Below, piece by piece: positions 9,227-17,016 of a stretch of DNA of 64,000 nt. This DNA is from JBAMOY01 sp037071015 (GTDB lineage: Bacteria; Bacillota_I; Bacilli_A; RF39; UBA660), in assembly GCA_037071015.1 (NCBI GenBank), contig JBAMOY010000001.1:744001-808000 (forward strand). Reading direction: 5' to 3'. A program made the position numbers and the translations under genes. Numbering within the stretch: the stretch's first letter is position 1; every line of letters begins with the position of its first letter. The notes beneath the pieces are model-generated. The model did not search any database and had not been told where the DNA came from. It saw nothing but the letters and a program-made list of their open reading frames with translations.

Positions 9227-9520
9227 TTATTGTTCAATAACAATTATATTATCATTATTATACGCTAATCCCATATCTTTAACAACATCTTTAATTTTAT
9301 CGAACGCTGTTAATTCACTAACCTTCATTGCCAAACTTTCATTCTTTTTAGCTTGACCGTCAAGTTCATATTTTAACTTTTCGACACTCATATTTAAATT
9401 ACCAACACTAGCACCGCAAAACACTTGAACAACAAACGTAAAGATAAAGCTTAAAAAAGCTCCTACGTATAATAACTTTTCTCCTTTACTAAAATTCATA
9501 ACCCGTTTTCTTCTTGCCAT
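9227..9520 (-). CDS. ftsL: Cell division protein FtsL-like
   Basis: A 97-residue bitopic protein with a basic N-terminus, one membrane segment at about 15-36, and a heptad-like coiled coil at about 40-80. This is the architecture of FtsL, the small divisome protein that works with DivIC/FtsB and activates the septal synthase. Sequence alone is too divergent for certainty. The position between rsmH and the division PBP is where ftsL is found in Bacillota and is the main support. A CCCCTTATC/AAGGGG-type site lies just upstream of the ATG. Confidence 0.85.
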   Translation of the reverse strand: MARRKRVMNFSKGEKLLYVGAFLSFIFTFVVQVFCGASVGNLNMSVEKLKYELDGQAKKNESLAMKVSELTAFDKIKDVVKDMGLAYNNDNIIVIEQ

Positions 9521-9546
9521 ACTAGCATCCCCTTATCATTTTTATT

Positions 9547-10464
9547 TCATCTTATCTTTTCTATAACTCGAAGTCGTGCACTACGCGAACGATTATTGCC
9601 TAATATTTCACTGTCACTTGGACTAATATTTCCAACAACCCTATACTTTGGCTGATATTCTAAAGGCACTACCGGTAACTTAGCTAAATTTTTATCTAAC
9701 TTACTTACTTCATTAAAAATATTCTTACAAATTCGATCCTCTAAAGAATGAAAAGTAATAACGCAGATGCGTCCACCAACCTCAATCAAATCTAAAGCTT
9801 GTCTAAGCGCTGATGTAAAAACATTAAGTTCATCATTAACTTCAATTCTAATTGCTTGAAATACTTTACGTGCCGGATGATGATCACGACGATATTTAAT
9901 TGGCACAGAATTTTTAATAATATCAACCAATTCTAAAGTTGTTACAATCTCTTTTTCTTCACGAGCAGCAATAATCCCTTTTGCAATACTACTGGCATAT
10001 TTTTCTTCACCATAGTCACGGAAAATTCGCACCAAAGAAATGTAATCATAACTGTTGACAATGTCTTTAGCACTGATTTGTCTATCTTTATCCATTCGCA
10101 TATCTAAAACCGCATCCTGATGAAAACTAAAACCACGTTCAGCTTCATCTAATTGTGGGCTAGATACGCCAAGGTCAAATAAGATACCATCAATCTTCGT
10201 AATTTCTCTCCTATTTAACTCATCTTTTAAATTAACAAAATTACTTTTGATAATTTCAAAATTAGAACCAATCTTTTGTAATCGCTCGCGACTGCTAGCA
10301 ATCGCCATTTCATCTTGATCAAAAGCGTACAAAAAACCTTTTGGAATCCGTTTTAAAATTTCACTACTATGTCCGGCGTATCCTAAAGTACAATCGACAA
10401 TAATACTATCGTCACTTAACTTTAAATTTTCAATACTTTCATTTAATAAAACACTTTTATGCAT
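9547..10464 (-). CDS. rsmH: 16S rRNA (cytosine1402-N4)-methyltransferase
   Basis: RsmH (MraW) transfers a methyl group from S-adenosylmethionine to N4 of C1402 in 16S rRNA. The 305-residue protein starts with the hallmark HKSVLLNES and has the SAM-binding region VDCTLGYAGHS, LFDLGVSSPQLDEAERGFSF, RMD and a C-terminal ITFHSLEDRICK. Length is normal. It begins 1 base after the mraZ stop codon, so the genes are translationally coupled. Confidence 0.96.
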   Translation of the reverse strand: MHKSVLLNESIENLKLSDDSIIVDCTLGYAGHSSEILKRIPKGFLYAFDQDEMAIASSRERLQKIGSNFEIIKSNFVNLKDELNRREITKIDGILFDLGVSSPQLDEAERGFSFHQDAVLDMRMDKDRQISAKDIVNSYDYISLVRIFRDYGEEKYASSIAKGIIAAREEKEIVTTLELVDIIKNSVPIKYRRDHHPARKVFQAIRIEVNDELNVFTSALRQALDLIEVGGRICVITFHSLEDRICKNIFNEVSKLDKNLAKLPVVPLEYQPKYRVVGNISPSDSEILGNNRSRSARLRVIEKIR

Positions 10465-10465
10465 G

Positions 10466-10900
10466 CTACAAATTTATATTACTAGCAAATAAATTGTCAG
10501 CAATATCAGATAAATTATCCTCATTCTCCATTATAAAAGTATCCCAACTATCCTTGCCCCAAACTTCCAAATGGTCATTAACGCCGATAATAACACAATC
10601 TTTAATTAAGCGAGCATATTTGATTAGTGGCATGGAAATATTAATTCTTCCTTGCTTATCAAAACCACACTCTGTAGCTCCCGATAAGAAGAAACGCATA
10701 AAGTTACGGGCATCTTTAGTATTAGGTAATTCTTTATATTTAGCGATGATATTATTCCACTCATTTTTCGGATAGACAAATAAACAATTATCTAAACCTC
10801 TAGTAACGATAAAACTCTCACCTAATTCATAACGAACTTTTGAGGGAATAGTTAATCTACCTTTATCATCAATGGTATGATGATATTCACCCATCAACAT
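10466..10900 (-). CDS. mraZ: Transcriptional regulator / cell division protein MraZ
   Basis: MraZ is a DNA-binding protein of the AbrB-like fold that controls its own division-cluster operon. The conserved start LMGEYHHTIDDKGRLTIP and the second repeat, GFDKQGRINI, are both clear, giving two SpoVT/AbrB halves. I use the ATG at 10900, which has GGTGA four bases upstream. The open frame continues 14 codons upstream, but that part is only the translated operator repeats. With this start the protein is 144 residues, the normal family size. First gene of mraZ-rsmH-ftsL-PBP. Confidence 0.95.
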   Translation of the reverse strand: MLMGEYHHTIDDKGRLTIPSKVRYELGESFIVTRGLDNCLFVYPKNEWNNIIAKYKELPNTKDARNFMRFFLSGATECGFDKQGRINISMPLIKYARLIKDCVIIGVNDHLEVWGKDSWDTFIMENEDNLSDIADNLFASNINL

Positions 10901-10906
10901 AAAATC

Positions 10907-10945
10907 ACCCACTTTTACCCACTTATTTCCACTGTCAACCACTAT
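10907..10945 (-). promoter_or_regulatory. MraZ operator: four AGTGG boxes at 10-bp spacing
   Basis: On the minus strand AGTGG occurs four times with exact 10-base periodicity (plus-strand CCACT at 10909, 10919, 10929 and 10939). This matches the direct-repeat GTG(G) boxes bound by MraZ in other bacteria and mollicutes. The array starts immediately after the -10 element and runs to the mraZ ribosome binding site, so bound MraZ would cover the transcription start. It explains an apparent upstream extension of the mraZ frame. Confidence 0.88.
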
Positions 10946-10972
10946 TTTACAGTATTATGGTCATTTTGTAAA
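10944..10972 (-). promoter_or_regulatory. Sigma-A-type promoter of the mraZ operon
   Basis: TTTACA (10967-10972) and TAAAAT (10944-10949) are separated by 17 bases on the minus strand. The first MraZ box overlaps the downstream edge. Confidence 0.7.
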
Positions 10973-11014
10973 TAGCTTTCAAGCATTTTTTTATGGTTTT
11001 AATCATTAAAAACA

Positions 11015-11043
11015 TTAAAAAAGAGATTCACATCTCTTTTTTA
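11015..11043 (-). terminator. Terminator after the YjcZ-like gene
   Basis: AAAAGAGAT and ATCTCTTTT pair around TCAC with T-runs on both strands. It overlaps the stop of the 39-residue gene at 11041 and separates it from the mraZ promoter. Confidence 0.8.
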
Positions 11044-11160
11044 ATACAAGCAAGCACCTAATATGATTGCTAGTAAAATATATAACACGATTAAAATGAT
11101 ATAGCCACTGCCACAATTATGACTTGTAGTAGTGTTGCTACACTCTTTATTGCAAGACAT
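11041..11160 (-). CDS. YjcZ-like short hydrophobic protein
   Basis: A 39-residue protein found by reading the gap between mraZ and prsA. It has a Cys/Asn/Thr-rich head with three cysteines and a glycine-start hydrophobic tail (GYIILIVLYILLAIILGA). This is the shape of the YjcZ/YhaV family of short 'sporulation' peptides (typically GFALIVVLFILLIIVG). The ribosome binding site AGGAGGTG is near perfect and lies 5 bases before the ATG. A second peptide of the same type is encoded just upstream on the same strand. Its function is unknown. Confidence 0.75.
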   Translation of the reverse strand: MSCNKECSNTTTSHNCGSGYIILIVLYILLAIILGACLY

Positions 11161-11186
11161 ATATTACACCTCCTGTCTCTAAAGGC

Positions 11187-11276
11187 TTAAATGTAAGCCC
11201 CAAGTATGATGATTAAAAGAATAAATAATACTAAAACGATTGCAGCGCCTGATACTCCACATGTGTTATTACACAT
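11187..11276 (-). CDS. YjcZ-like short hydrophobic protein, second copy
   Basis: A 29-residue peptide (MCNNTCGVSGAAIVLVLFI then a hydrophobic end GAYI). It has the same Cys/Asn head and Gly-led hydrophobic tail as the gene just downstream, so the two look like a diverged tandem pair. AGGAGG lies 9 bases before the chosen ATG; two further ATGs lie between them, but those lead into another frame that stops quickly. It fits the YjcZ family of spore-associated peptides. Confidence 0.68.
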   Translation of the reverse strand: MCNNTCGVSGAAIVLVLFILLIIILGAYI

Positions 11277-11354
11277 AACATCATTCCTCCTTTTTCTCTT
11301 TTCACATTATTTTATGGAAATTTAGCATATATGTGATTACTTATCTTTAAAATA

Positions 11355-11383
11355 TTGTATTTTTTTACTAATTTTGTTATTAT
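11355..11383 (+). promoter_or_regulatory. Possible promoter of prsA
   Basis: TTGTAT and TATTAT with a 17-base spacer, about 35 bases upstream of the prsA start. The surrounding sequence is very AT-rich, so chance matches are likely. Confidence 0.4.
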
Positions 11384-11421
11384 ATTAATTGTATTAGTTG
11401 AATAATTGAAAGGATGATTTT

Positions 11422-12378
11422 ATGAAAAAAAAGATATTAATACTTAGTATTTGTCTATGTGCCCTTCTAACGGGTTGTGGAAAAAGTGCTAAACTAAAAA
11501 ATGGTGAAGAAGTGGTAGCTACCTTAGATGGTAAAACAATTACAGCTAATGATCTATACAAAGAGCTTAAAAACCAAGGTGGCGAAACAGTTTTAATCAA
11601 TATGGTTGATGCTTTTATCGTCGATAAGGAAATCGAAGACGATAGTGACGCTACAGAATATGCAAAAAGTTATTTAAGTCAACTAAAAACTTACTATGAA
11701 AACCAAGGCCAAGATTTTTCAAGTGTCATCTCTAGTTATGGATTTGCAAATGAAAAAGCCTTGTTAAACAGCTTAATTACCGATTATAAAAAACAAAAAG
11801 TTGTCGAAAAGTATATCGCCAAAGAGTTAACTGATGACGAAATTAATGCTTATTATGAAAAAGAAATTTTCGGAGCACAAACAGTAAAACATATCTTAAT
11901 TAAACCTGAAACAAAAAATGATATGAGCGATGAAGAAATAACCGAAGCTGAAGCTGAAGCCTTAAAAGAAGCCAAAGACATCATTAAAAAATTAGATAAA
12001 GGTGAAAAGTTTGAAGATTTAGCTAAAAAATATAGTGATGACGAGGGAACTAAAGAAGATGGTGGTTTATTTGCTGACTTTACTAAAGATGGTGTAGATA
12101 CTGACTTCTGGGAAGCATCTTATAAACTTAAAGATGGCAAATATACTAATGAGCCTGTGAAATCAGCCTATGGCTATCATATTATTTTAAAAGTAAGTTC
12201 AAGTGAAAAACCAAAGCTTGATGAAGTCCTTGATGATATTAAAGATGCTTTAGTTCAAGAAAAAATATCTAATGAAGAAGATATTCAAACTAAAACTTGG
12301 ATTAAAATTAGAAAAGCTTATAATTTAGAAATAAGTGATTCTGATATTAATAAAACTTATAAAAACAATACTAAATAG
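11422..12378 (+). CDS. prsA: PrsA-type foldase lipoprotein (peptidyl-prolyl isomerase)
   Basis: PrsA is a lipid-anchored parvulin-type chaperone that helps exported proteins fold outside the membrane. The signal peptide ends in lipobox LLTGC (lipidated Cys19). An N-terminal SurA-like helical region (about 30-145) precedes the parvulin domain (about 150-255), shown by VKHILIKPE, FEDLAKKYSDDEGTKEDGGLF and YGYHIILKV. A charged segment DMSDEEITEAEAEAL is inserted after the HILI strand. The protein is 318 residues, normal for PrsA. AAGGATG precedes the ATG and a terminator follows directly. It is monocistronic and divergent from the YjcZ-like pair. Confidence 0.9.
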   Translation: MKKKILILSICLCALLTGCGKSAKLKNGEEVVATLDGKTITANDLYKELKNQGGETVLINMVDAFIVDKEIEDDSDATEYAKSYLSQLKTYYENQGQDFSSVISSYGFANEKALLNSLITDYKKQKVVEKYIAKELTDDEINAYYEKEIFGAQTVKHILIKPETKNDMSDEEITEAEAEALKEAKDIIKKLDKGEKFEDLAKKYSDDEGTKEDGGLFADFTKDGVDTDFWEASYKLKDGKYTNEPVKSAYGYHIILKVSSSEKPKLDEVLDDIKDALVQEKISNEEDIQTKTWIKIRKAYNLEISDSDINKTYKNNTK

Positions 12379-12402
12379 ATATTTCTTTGAAATATCTTTT
12401 TT
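12377..12402 (+). terminator. Terminator of prsA
   Basis: AGATATTTC and GAAATATCT form a perfect 9-bp stem with a 3-base loop, followed by TTTTT. It begins at the stop codon of prsA. Confidence 0.85.
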
Positions 12403-12441
12403 ATTTATTTAAACTATGCTAAAATTATAATGGTGATATTT

Positions 12442-13833
12442 ATGATAGATAATAATAAAATTGATAAAAATATATTTCGTGAATACGATATTAGAGGTGT
12501 CTATCCTTCACAAATAAACGAAGACATCGCCTATCTAGTCGGTCGTAGTTATGGATCTTATATCCAAGAAAAATTACAAAAAAACAAATGTGTCATTGGT
12601 CATGATAATCGTTACTCTTCAGAAGCATTATCTGAAAACTTAATAAAAGGATTAAATGATAGTGGTTGTGATGTTATCAACTGTGGATTAGTAACTACTC
12701 CTATGTATTACTACGCTTGTATTAAAACAAATGTCATTATTGGAATCATGATTACTGCTAGTCATAATCCTAAAGATGACAATGGTTTTAAATTTTCTTT
12801 TGATAACCTAGGAAACGCCCGCGGACAAATGGTCTATGATTTCAGAGACTACACCCTAAGGCAACAATTTTTATCAGGCCATGGTCAAACCGAAAATATT
12901 AATATTCTTCCTGAATATAAAAAAGCTATTGTTAACGGTATCAAAATGGGTAAAAAAAGATTAAAAGTTGTAATTGATTGTGCCAATGGTACTACTAGTC
13001 TATTTGCTAAAGAAATAAACAGTTTATTCCCTAACTTAGATATAACAATGTTATTTGATCATAGTGACTCTAGTTTTCCAAACCATCACCCAGACCCAAC
13101 AGTCAAAGAAAATATGACCTCTCTAATTGACAAAGTCTTAGAGATCGGTGCTGATATTGGAATTGGATATGATGGTGATGGCGATCGTATTGGTGTAGTC
13201 GATAATCAGGGAAACATCATCGAAGCAGATAAATTAATGATTATCATTATTCGTTCATTATTTGATAAAGTAGACAATAAAACTTTCTTATACGATGTTA
13301 AATGTTCTAAATCGTTAGAAGATGTAATTAAACAGTTAGGCGGAAATCCTTTCTGTTATCGAACCGGTAATTCTTATACCAGGGCTAAAGTAAATGAAGA
13401 TCATCTAGCCTTCGGTGGAGAATTATCCGGTCATATATACTTTAACAATAGTGATTGGCCTTGTATCGATTCTGGTATTTATAATGGTCTTAAAATTATG
13501 GAATTACTAAGTAATTGTCAAGAATCATTATACGACTTAACTAAAACCATTCCAAAATACTTTAATACTCCTGAAATAAAAATACCTGTTTCAGATAATA
13601 TAAAATTTACAATTGTTGATAAAGTTATTACATACTGTCAAGATAAACAATATAACATTTTAACTATCGATGGTGTCAGAGTTACTTTCGATGATGGTTG
13701 GGCTTTAGTCCGTGCTAGTAATACTGGTCCTAATTTGACGGTTCGTTTTGAAGCGACTACAATTGAGCGATTAAATGAAATCCAACATGAGTTTACTACC
13801 ATCATTAATAATCTATTAAAAAACAACGATTAA
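12442..13833 (+). CDS. Phosphomannomutase/phosphoglucomutase
   Basis: An alpha-D-phosphohexomutase of the AlgC-type PMM/PGM group, which interconverts 1- and 6-phosphates of mannose or glucose to supply nucleotide sugars. Motifs of all four domains are visible: TASHNP with the phosphoserine, DGDGDRIGV for Mg2+, GGELSGH for sugar specificity and RASNTGPNLTVRFE for phosphate. I use the ATG at 12442, which has GGTGA upstream; an ATG four codons earlier overlaps that site. The length, 463 residues, is typical. It ends on a palindrome shared with deoD. Substrate preference cannot be read from sequence. Confidence 0.92.
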   Translation: MIDNNKIDKNIFREYDIRGVYPSQINEDIAYLVGRSYGSYIQEKLQKNKCVIGHDNRYSSEALSENLIKGLNDSGCDVINCGLVTTPMYYYACIKTNVIIGIMITASHNPKDDNGFKFSFDNLGNARGQMVYDFRDYTLRQQFLSGHGQTENINILPEYKKAIVNGIKMGKKRLKVVIDCANGTTSLFAKEINSLFPNLDITMLFDHSDSSFPNHHPDPTVKENMTSLIDKVLEIGADIGIGYDGDGDRIGVVDNQGNIIEADKLMIIIIRSLFDKVDNKTFLYDVKCSKSLEDVIKQLGGNPFCYRTGNSYTRAKVNEDHLAFGGELSGHIYFNNSDWPCIDSGIYNGLKIMELLSNCQESLYDLTKTIPKYFNTPEIKIPVSDNIKFTIVDKVITYCQDKQYNILTIDGVRVTFDDGWALVRASNTGPNLTVRFEATTIERLNEIQHEFTTIINNLLKNND

Positions 13834-13845
13834 TCGTTGTTTTTC
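13822..13845. terminator. Shared bidirectional terminator of convergent genes
   Basis: A perfect 20-base palindrome (AACAACGATT then its complement) lies between the phosphomannomutase gene (plus) and deoD (minus). It contains both stop codons, with T-runs on both sides. Both proteins consequently end in the same residues, KNND. Confidence 0.85.
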
Positions 13846-14546
13846 ATTGTCTCTAACGCCAAAATAATCATATCATTGAAAGCTTTTTCTCGCTCTTCGA
13901 TACTAGTATCCGCCCCTGTCTTTAAATTATTTGAAATAGTTAATAAACAAGCTGCTTCTTTACCGAGGATTTTAGCCGTATGAAATAAAGCAAATCCCTC
14001 CATTTCGGCAGCTAAACACTTATGTTCTTGATATAAATAATCAATATCCATATTTTCAAATAGGACATCGCTAGAATAGATACGTCCACGATGATATTTA
14101 ATATTTAACCGCCGAGCGTTTTGTTCTAACTGATCCGTCAAATTAGAACTTGCAGCAATGATATCAGCTGTATATTCGCTTTGAACTTTAGCAAAGCTAC
14201 TTTTAGAATAACTGTCATCAGCAATGATAACATCATATAAATTTAAACTATCACTTAAAGCACCAGCTGTACCTACGCGAATAATCTTGTCGACATTAAA
14301 AAATTTATATAATTCATATGCATAGATTCCGATACTTGGCATACCCATACCGGACCCCATAACAGAAATTTTAAATCCTTTATAATATCCAGTATAACCT
14401 AACATATTACGAACACTCGTAACTAACTTCACATCATCTAAAAAAGTTTCAGCAATATATTTAGCCCGTAAAGGATCTCCGGGCATCAAAACTACTTTAG
14501 CAAAATCACCTTTCTCAGCATTAATATGTACCGATTTTTCCATCAT
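13830..14546 (-). CDS. deoD: Purine-nucleoside phosphorylase DeoD-type
   Basis: This enzyme cleaves purine (deoxy)nucleosides with phosphate to base and (deoxy)ribose-1-phosphate. The 238-residue protein has the trimeric/hexameric DeoD signatures: VVLMPGDPLRAKYIAE, MGMPSIGIYAYEL, IIRVGTAGAL, and the EMEGFALF segment that contacts the nucleoside. The start overlaps the recX stop by 4 bases (ATGA), so translation is coupled. A pyrimidine-nucleoside phosphorylase is encoded 1.1 kb upstream on the same strand. Together they form a nucleoside salvage group. Confidence 0.95.
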   Translation of the reverse strand: MMEKSVHINAEKGDFAKVVLMPGDPLRAKYIAETFLDDVKLVTSVRNMLGYTGYYKGFKISVMGSGMGMPSIGIYAYELYKFFNVDKIIRVGTAGALSDSLNLYDVIIADDSYSKSSFAKVQSEYTADIIAASSNLTDQLEQNARRLNIKYHRGRIYSSDVLFENMDIDYLYQEHKCLAAEMEGFALFHTAKILGKEAACLLTISNNLKTGADTSIEEREKAFNDMIILALETMKNND

Positions 14547-15316
14547 ATATTTTCCTCCATTATCTGTTCAATTTCTTCTTTTAAAAACCCCTTCTGACGT
14601 AATTTGATTATAACACGAAAATTCAAGTCTGAACCTTGATATTTTTTGGCTAACTTAGAGTATATCTTCTGATACTCTTTTTTTAGAATATCTTCATTGT
14701 CTAGTAGTTGGAAGTTGTTTAATTGTTCACAGATGTCCTCCCTACTATAACCATTATTTACTAAATCATTGATTATTTTCTTTTCTAATTGATATTTAGA
14801 TAATTTATGATTACTAGTTATTTTCTTAACAATATACTTGTTTATTTTATCCAGTAAAAGCTCATGATCGATATCTTTTAAATAACAGTCGATTATCTCT
14901 TCGGCAATATCGTGATTCAAAAGTTCACGCTTTATCTTATTAGGACCAATATTAGATAAATGCATTTTATCATTAATATACGCTTTAACATATAATTCAT
15001 CATTTAACAAACCAATATCCGTAAGTTTATCAACAATTGCCGTTTGTTCACTATTGCTTAATTCAAATTTTTCTAAATAACAATACATTTCCTTTTTACT
15101 ACGCATCTTAGTATTTAAATATTTTAAAGCTTTGTTATAGTAATTATAATAATTATTTTCATTATTAATTTTCGTTACTGTTTCTTTGTCAATGTGTTTA
15201 TGGTATAAAAGATTATTTTTTAAAATTACTTCATCATATACTTCAAAAACTTCACCATTATCACATAACAATTTATACTTACCATTTTTTAATTTTTTTA
15301 TTTTTAGAATATTCAT
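14543..15316 (-). CDS. recX: RecX family regulatory protein
   Basis: RecX binds RecA filaments and modulates recombination. The protein is built of three-helix repeats, recognisable from NKALKYLNTKMRSKKEMYCYL, the IVDKLTDIGLLNDELYVKAY segment and a later repeat. An N-terminal beta-rich part (about 1-55) with IKKLKNGKYKLLCDNGEVF is usual in Bacilli. I start it at ATG 15316, after GAGGTGGACA. At 257 residues it has the Bacilli-type length. It is coupled to deoD by a 4-base overlap, an uncommon partner. Confidence 0.88.
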   Translation of the reverse strand: MNILKIKKLKNGKYKLLCDNGEVFEVYDEVILKNNLLYHKHIDKETVTKINNENNYYNYYNKALKYLNTKMRSKKEMYCYLEKFELSNSEQTAIVDKLTDIGLLNDELYVKAYINDKMHLSNIGPNKIKRELLNHDIAEEIIDCYLKDIDHELLLDKINKYIVKKITSNHKLSKYQLEKKIINDLVNNGYSREDICEQLNNFQLLDNEDILKKEYQKIYSKLAKKYQGSDLNFRVIIKLRQKGFLKEEIEQIMEENI

Positions 15317-15366
15317 TGTCCACCTCAACTTATTATAAGTATAGCAAACATTTGTTCATTAAACAA

Positions 15367-15393
15367 CAAAAAAATTGAATATACATTCAATTT
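15367..15393 (-). terminator. Terminator after rpoZ
   Basis: ATTGAAT and ATTCAAT pair, followed on the minus strand by a seven-T run, overlapping the rpoZ stop. Confidence 0.7.
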
Positions 15394-15589
15394 ATTCGTT
15401 TACATTCATCAAATCACAAGCTATTTCTTCTAAAGCACGACCAATGTCTTTAGCAGAATTATACTCTTCAACTTTCATTTGATAGTTTTTTGTTTCTTGC
15501 ATTTCTTTAGCTCGTTTAGATACTAAATTAACTAACAAATATTTTGAACCAATTTTATTCAATAACTTATCAATTGATGGATATATCAT
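15392..15589 (-). CDS. rpoZ: DNA-directed RNA polymerase omega subunit
   Basis: A 65-residue protein with the omega-subunit start YPSIDKLLNKIGSKYLLVNL followed by SKRAKEM and the acidic helix GRALEEIACDL. Omega helps assemble and stabilise core RNA polymerase. The ATG at 15589 has AGGAG eight bases upstream; an upstream GTG overlaps that site. In many Bacillota rpoZ follows gmk, but here gmk is not adjacent. Confidence 0.9.
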   Translation of the reverse strand: MIYPSIDKLLNKIGSKYLLVNLVSKRAKEMQETKNYQMKVEEYNSAKDIGRALEEIACDLMNVNE

Positions 15590-15670
15590 GACTATCACTC
15601 CTCAATATAAGCATAGCTTAAAATGGTAAAACAATGCAAGTAATATTGCTTTTTTTGACAAATGTTTACA

Positions 15671-16945
15671 CTAACCAATAACTTCTAAAATTAAATCATC
15701 AGTTTTAGCACTCTCCATACCAATCTCAACACAATTCAAGAAATCACTTATATTGATATTTTTATCACCAACATAAACTTTCATAATCTCCTCATTTTCA
15801 GTAATATATTCGCCTTCCTTGCGTTTGATGATAACACCAACACTAGCATCAATTTTATCTTCAATTTGATTACGACCTGCCCCTAACTCTTTAACTAACA
15901 TACCAATTTTTTCAGTGTCAATATTTCTAATAAAACCGGTCTTAGTCGTTTTAATCGAAACCGACTTTGTTGATACCTTCAACGTATCAAGATTACCACC
16001 TTGATACGCAATCATCTCCTTAAATTTATTCAAAGCATCTTTATTATCAATCTTTTCTTTAACTAATTTTTTAGCTTCCTCAACTGATATACTTTTACCT
16101 AAAGAAACCATAGATACGGCTAAATAAAAGACTAAAGCACTAAAATCAGCAGGACCCTCTCCATTTAAAAAATCAATACATTCTAACACTTCTAAACCGT
16201 TGCCGATAGCATAACCTAATTGTTGATTCATATTAGTAAGGACACATAACACTTCCCGATTGAAATGTTTACCAATTTTAATCATCAACTGAGCTAACCT
16301 TCTCGCATCATCGATATTTTTCAAGAAAGCTCCTTCACCAACCTTAACATCGATAACAATCTTGTCAGCTCCACTAGCGATCTTTTTACTCATAATACTA
16401 GACGCAATTAAAGGAATTGAATTCGTTGTGCCAGTTACATCACGTAAAGCATAGATTTTCTTGTCAGCTGGAACTAAATTGCCAGTTTGACTAGCAATTG
16501 CTACACCTATTTGATTAACCTGTTTAACAAATTCTGCCTGACTTAAATTAGTCTTAAATCCACTAATAGATTCCAACTTATCAATAGTCCCGCCAGTATA
16601 CCCTAAACCACGTCCACTCATCTTAGCTACTTTTAAACCACAAGCAGCTACTAAGGGTGCTAAAGCAATAGTTGTCTTATCACCAACACCACCCGTTGAA
16701 TGTTTATCAACCTTAATACCTTCTATAGAACTCAAATCAATTATTTCACCACTATTAATCATTGCTTCAGTTAAAAACAAAGTCTCATCATCGGTCATCC
16801 CATTAATACATATTGCCATTAATAGAGAACTCATTTGATAATCTTTAATTGTCTCATCTAAAAAGTGTTCTACTACATAATTAATTTCTAATTGACTTAA
16901 TTCTTCTTGTTTTCTTTTTTTATCAATTATTTCAAGAATATTCAT
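15671..16945 (-). CDS. pdp: Pyrimidine-nucleoside phosphorylase
   Basis: It phosphorolyses uridine and thymidine-type nucleosides. The glycosyl-transferase family 3 fold is clear: ELSQLEINYVVEHFL helices, the phosphate-binding KHSTGGVGDKTT, KMSGRGLGYTGGTIDKLES, the SSIMSKKIASGADKIVIDV strand, and a C-terminal barrel-sandwich domain. At 424 residues it matches the Bacillus Pdp size. The ATG at 16945 has AGGTGA upstream; earlier ATGs lack a site. It forms a salvage pair with deoD downstream. Confidence 0.94.
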   Translation of the reverse strand: MNILEIIDKKRKQEELSQLEINYVVEHFLDETIKDYQMSSLLMAICINGMTDDETLFLTEAMINSGEIIDLSSIEGIKVDKHSTGGVGDKTTIALAPLVAACGLKVAKMSGRGLGYTGGTIDKLESISGFKTNLSQAEFVKQVNQIGVAIASQTGNLVPADKKIYALRDVTGTTNSIPLIASSIMSKKIASGADKIVIDVKVGEGAFLKNIDDARRLAQLMIKIGKHFNREVLCVLTNMNQQLGYAIGNGLEVLECIDFLNGEGPADFSALVFYLAVSMVSLGKSISVEEAKKLVKEKIDNKDALNKFKEMIAYQGGNLDTLKVSTKSVSIKTTKTGFIRNIDTEKIGMLVKELGAGRNQIEDKIDASVGVIIKRKEGEYITENEEIMKVYVGDKNINISDFLNCVEIGMESAKTDDLILEVIG

Positions 16946-16989
16946 ATAATCACCTATCTTCATCATCTTAAATTATATCACAACAAATA

Positions 16990-17016
16990 AAAAAAGTACG
17001 ATAAAATCATACTTTC
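16990..17016 (-). terminator. Terminator of the XRE regulator gene
   Basis: On the minus strand AAAGTATGAT and ATCGTACTTT pair (one G-U) around a short loop, followed by a T-run, just after the regulator stop at 17017. Confidence 0.7.

Noticed and set aside
10494..10775. A 93-codon plus-strand frame over mraZ
   Set aside because: It lies opposite the well supported mraZ gene and has no ribosome binding site.
14543..14546. Use of UGA as tryptophan (mollicute code)
   Set aside because: recX ends with TGA exactly at the deoD start, rnhB, dinB and others read Trp only from TGG, and no gene needs read-through of TGA.
15637..15660. Possible terminator between rpoZ and pdp
   Set aside because: The stem is only about four base pairs, too weak to support.
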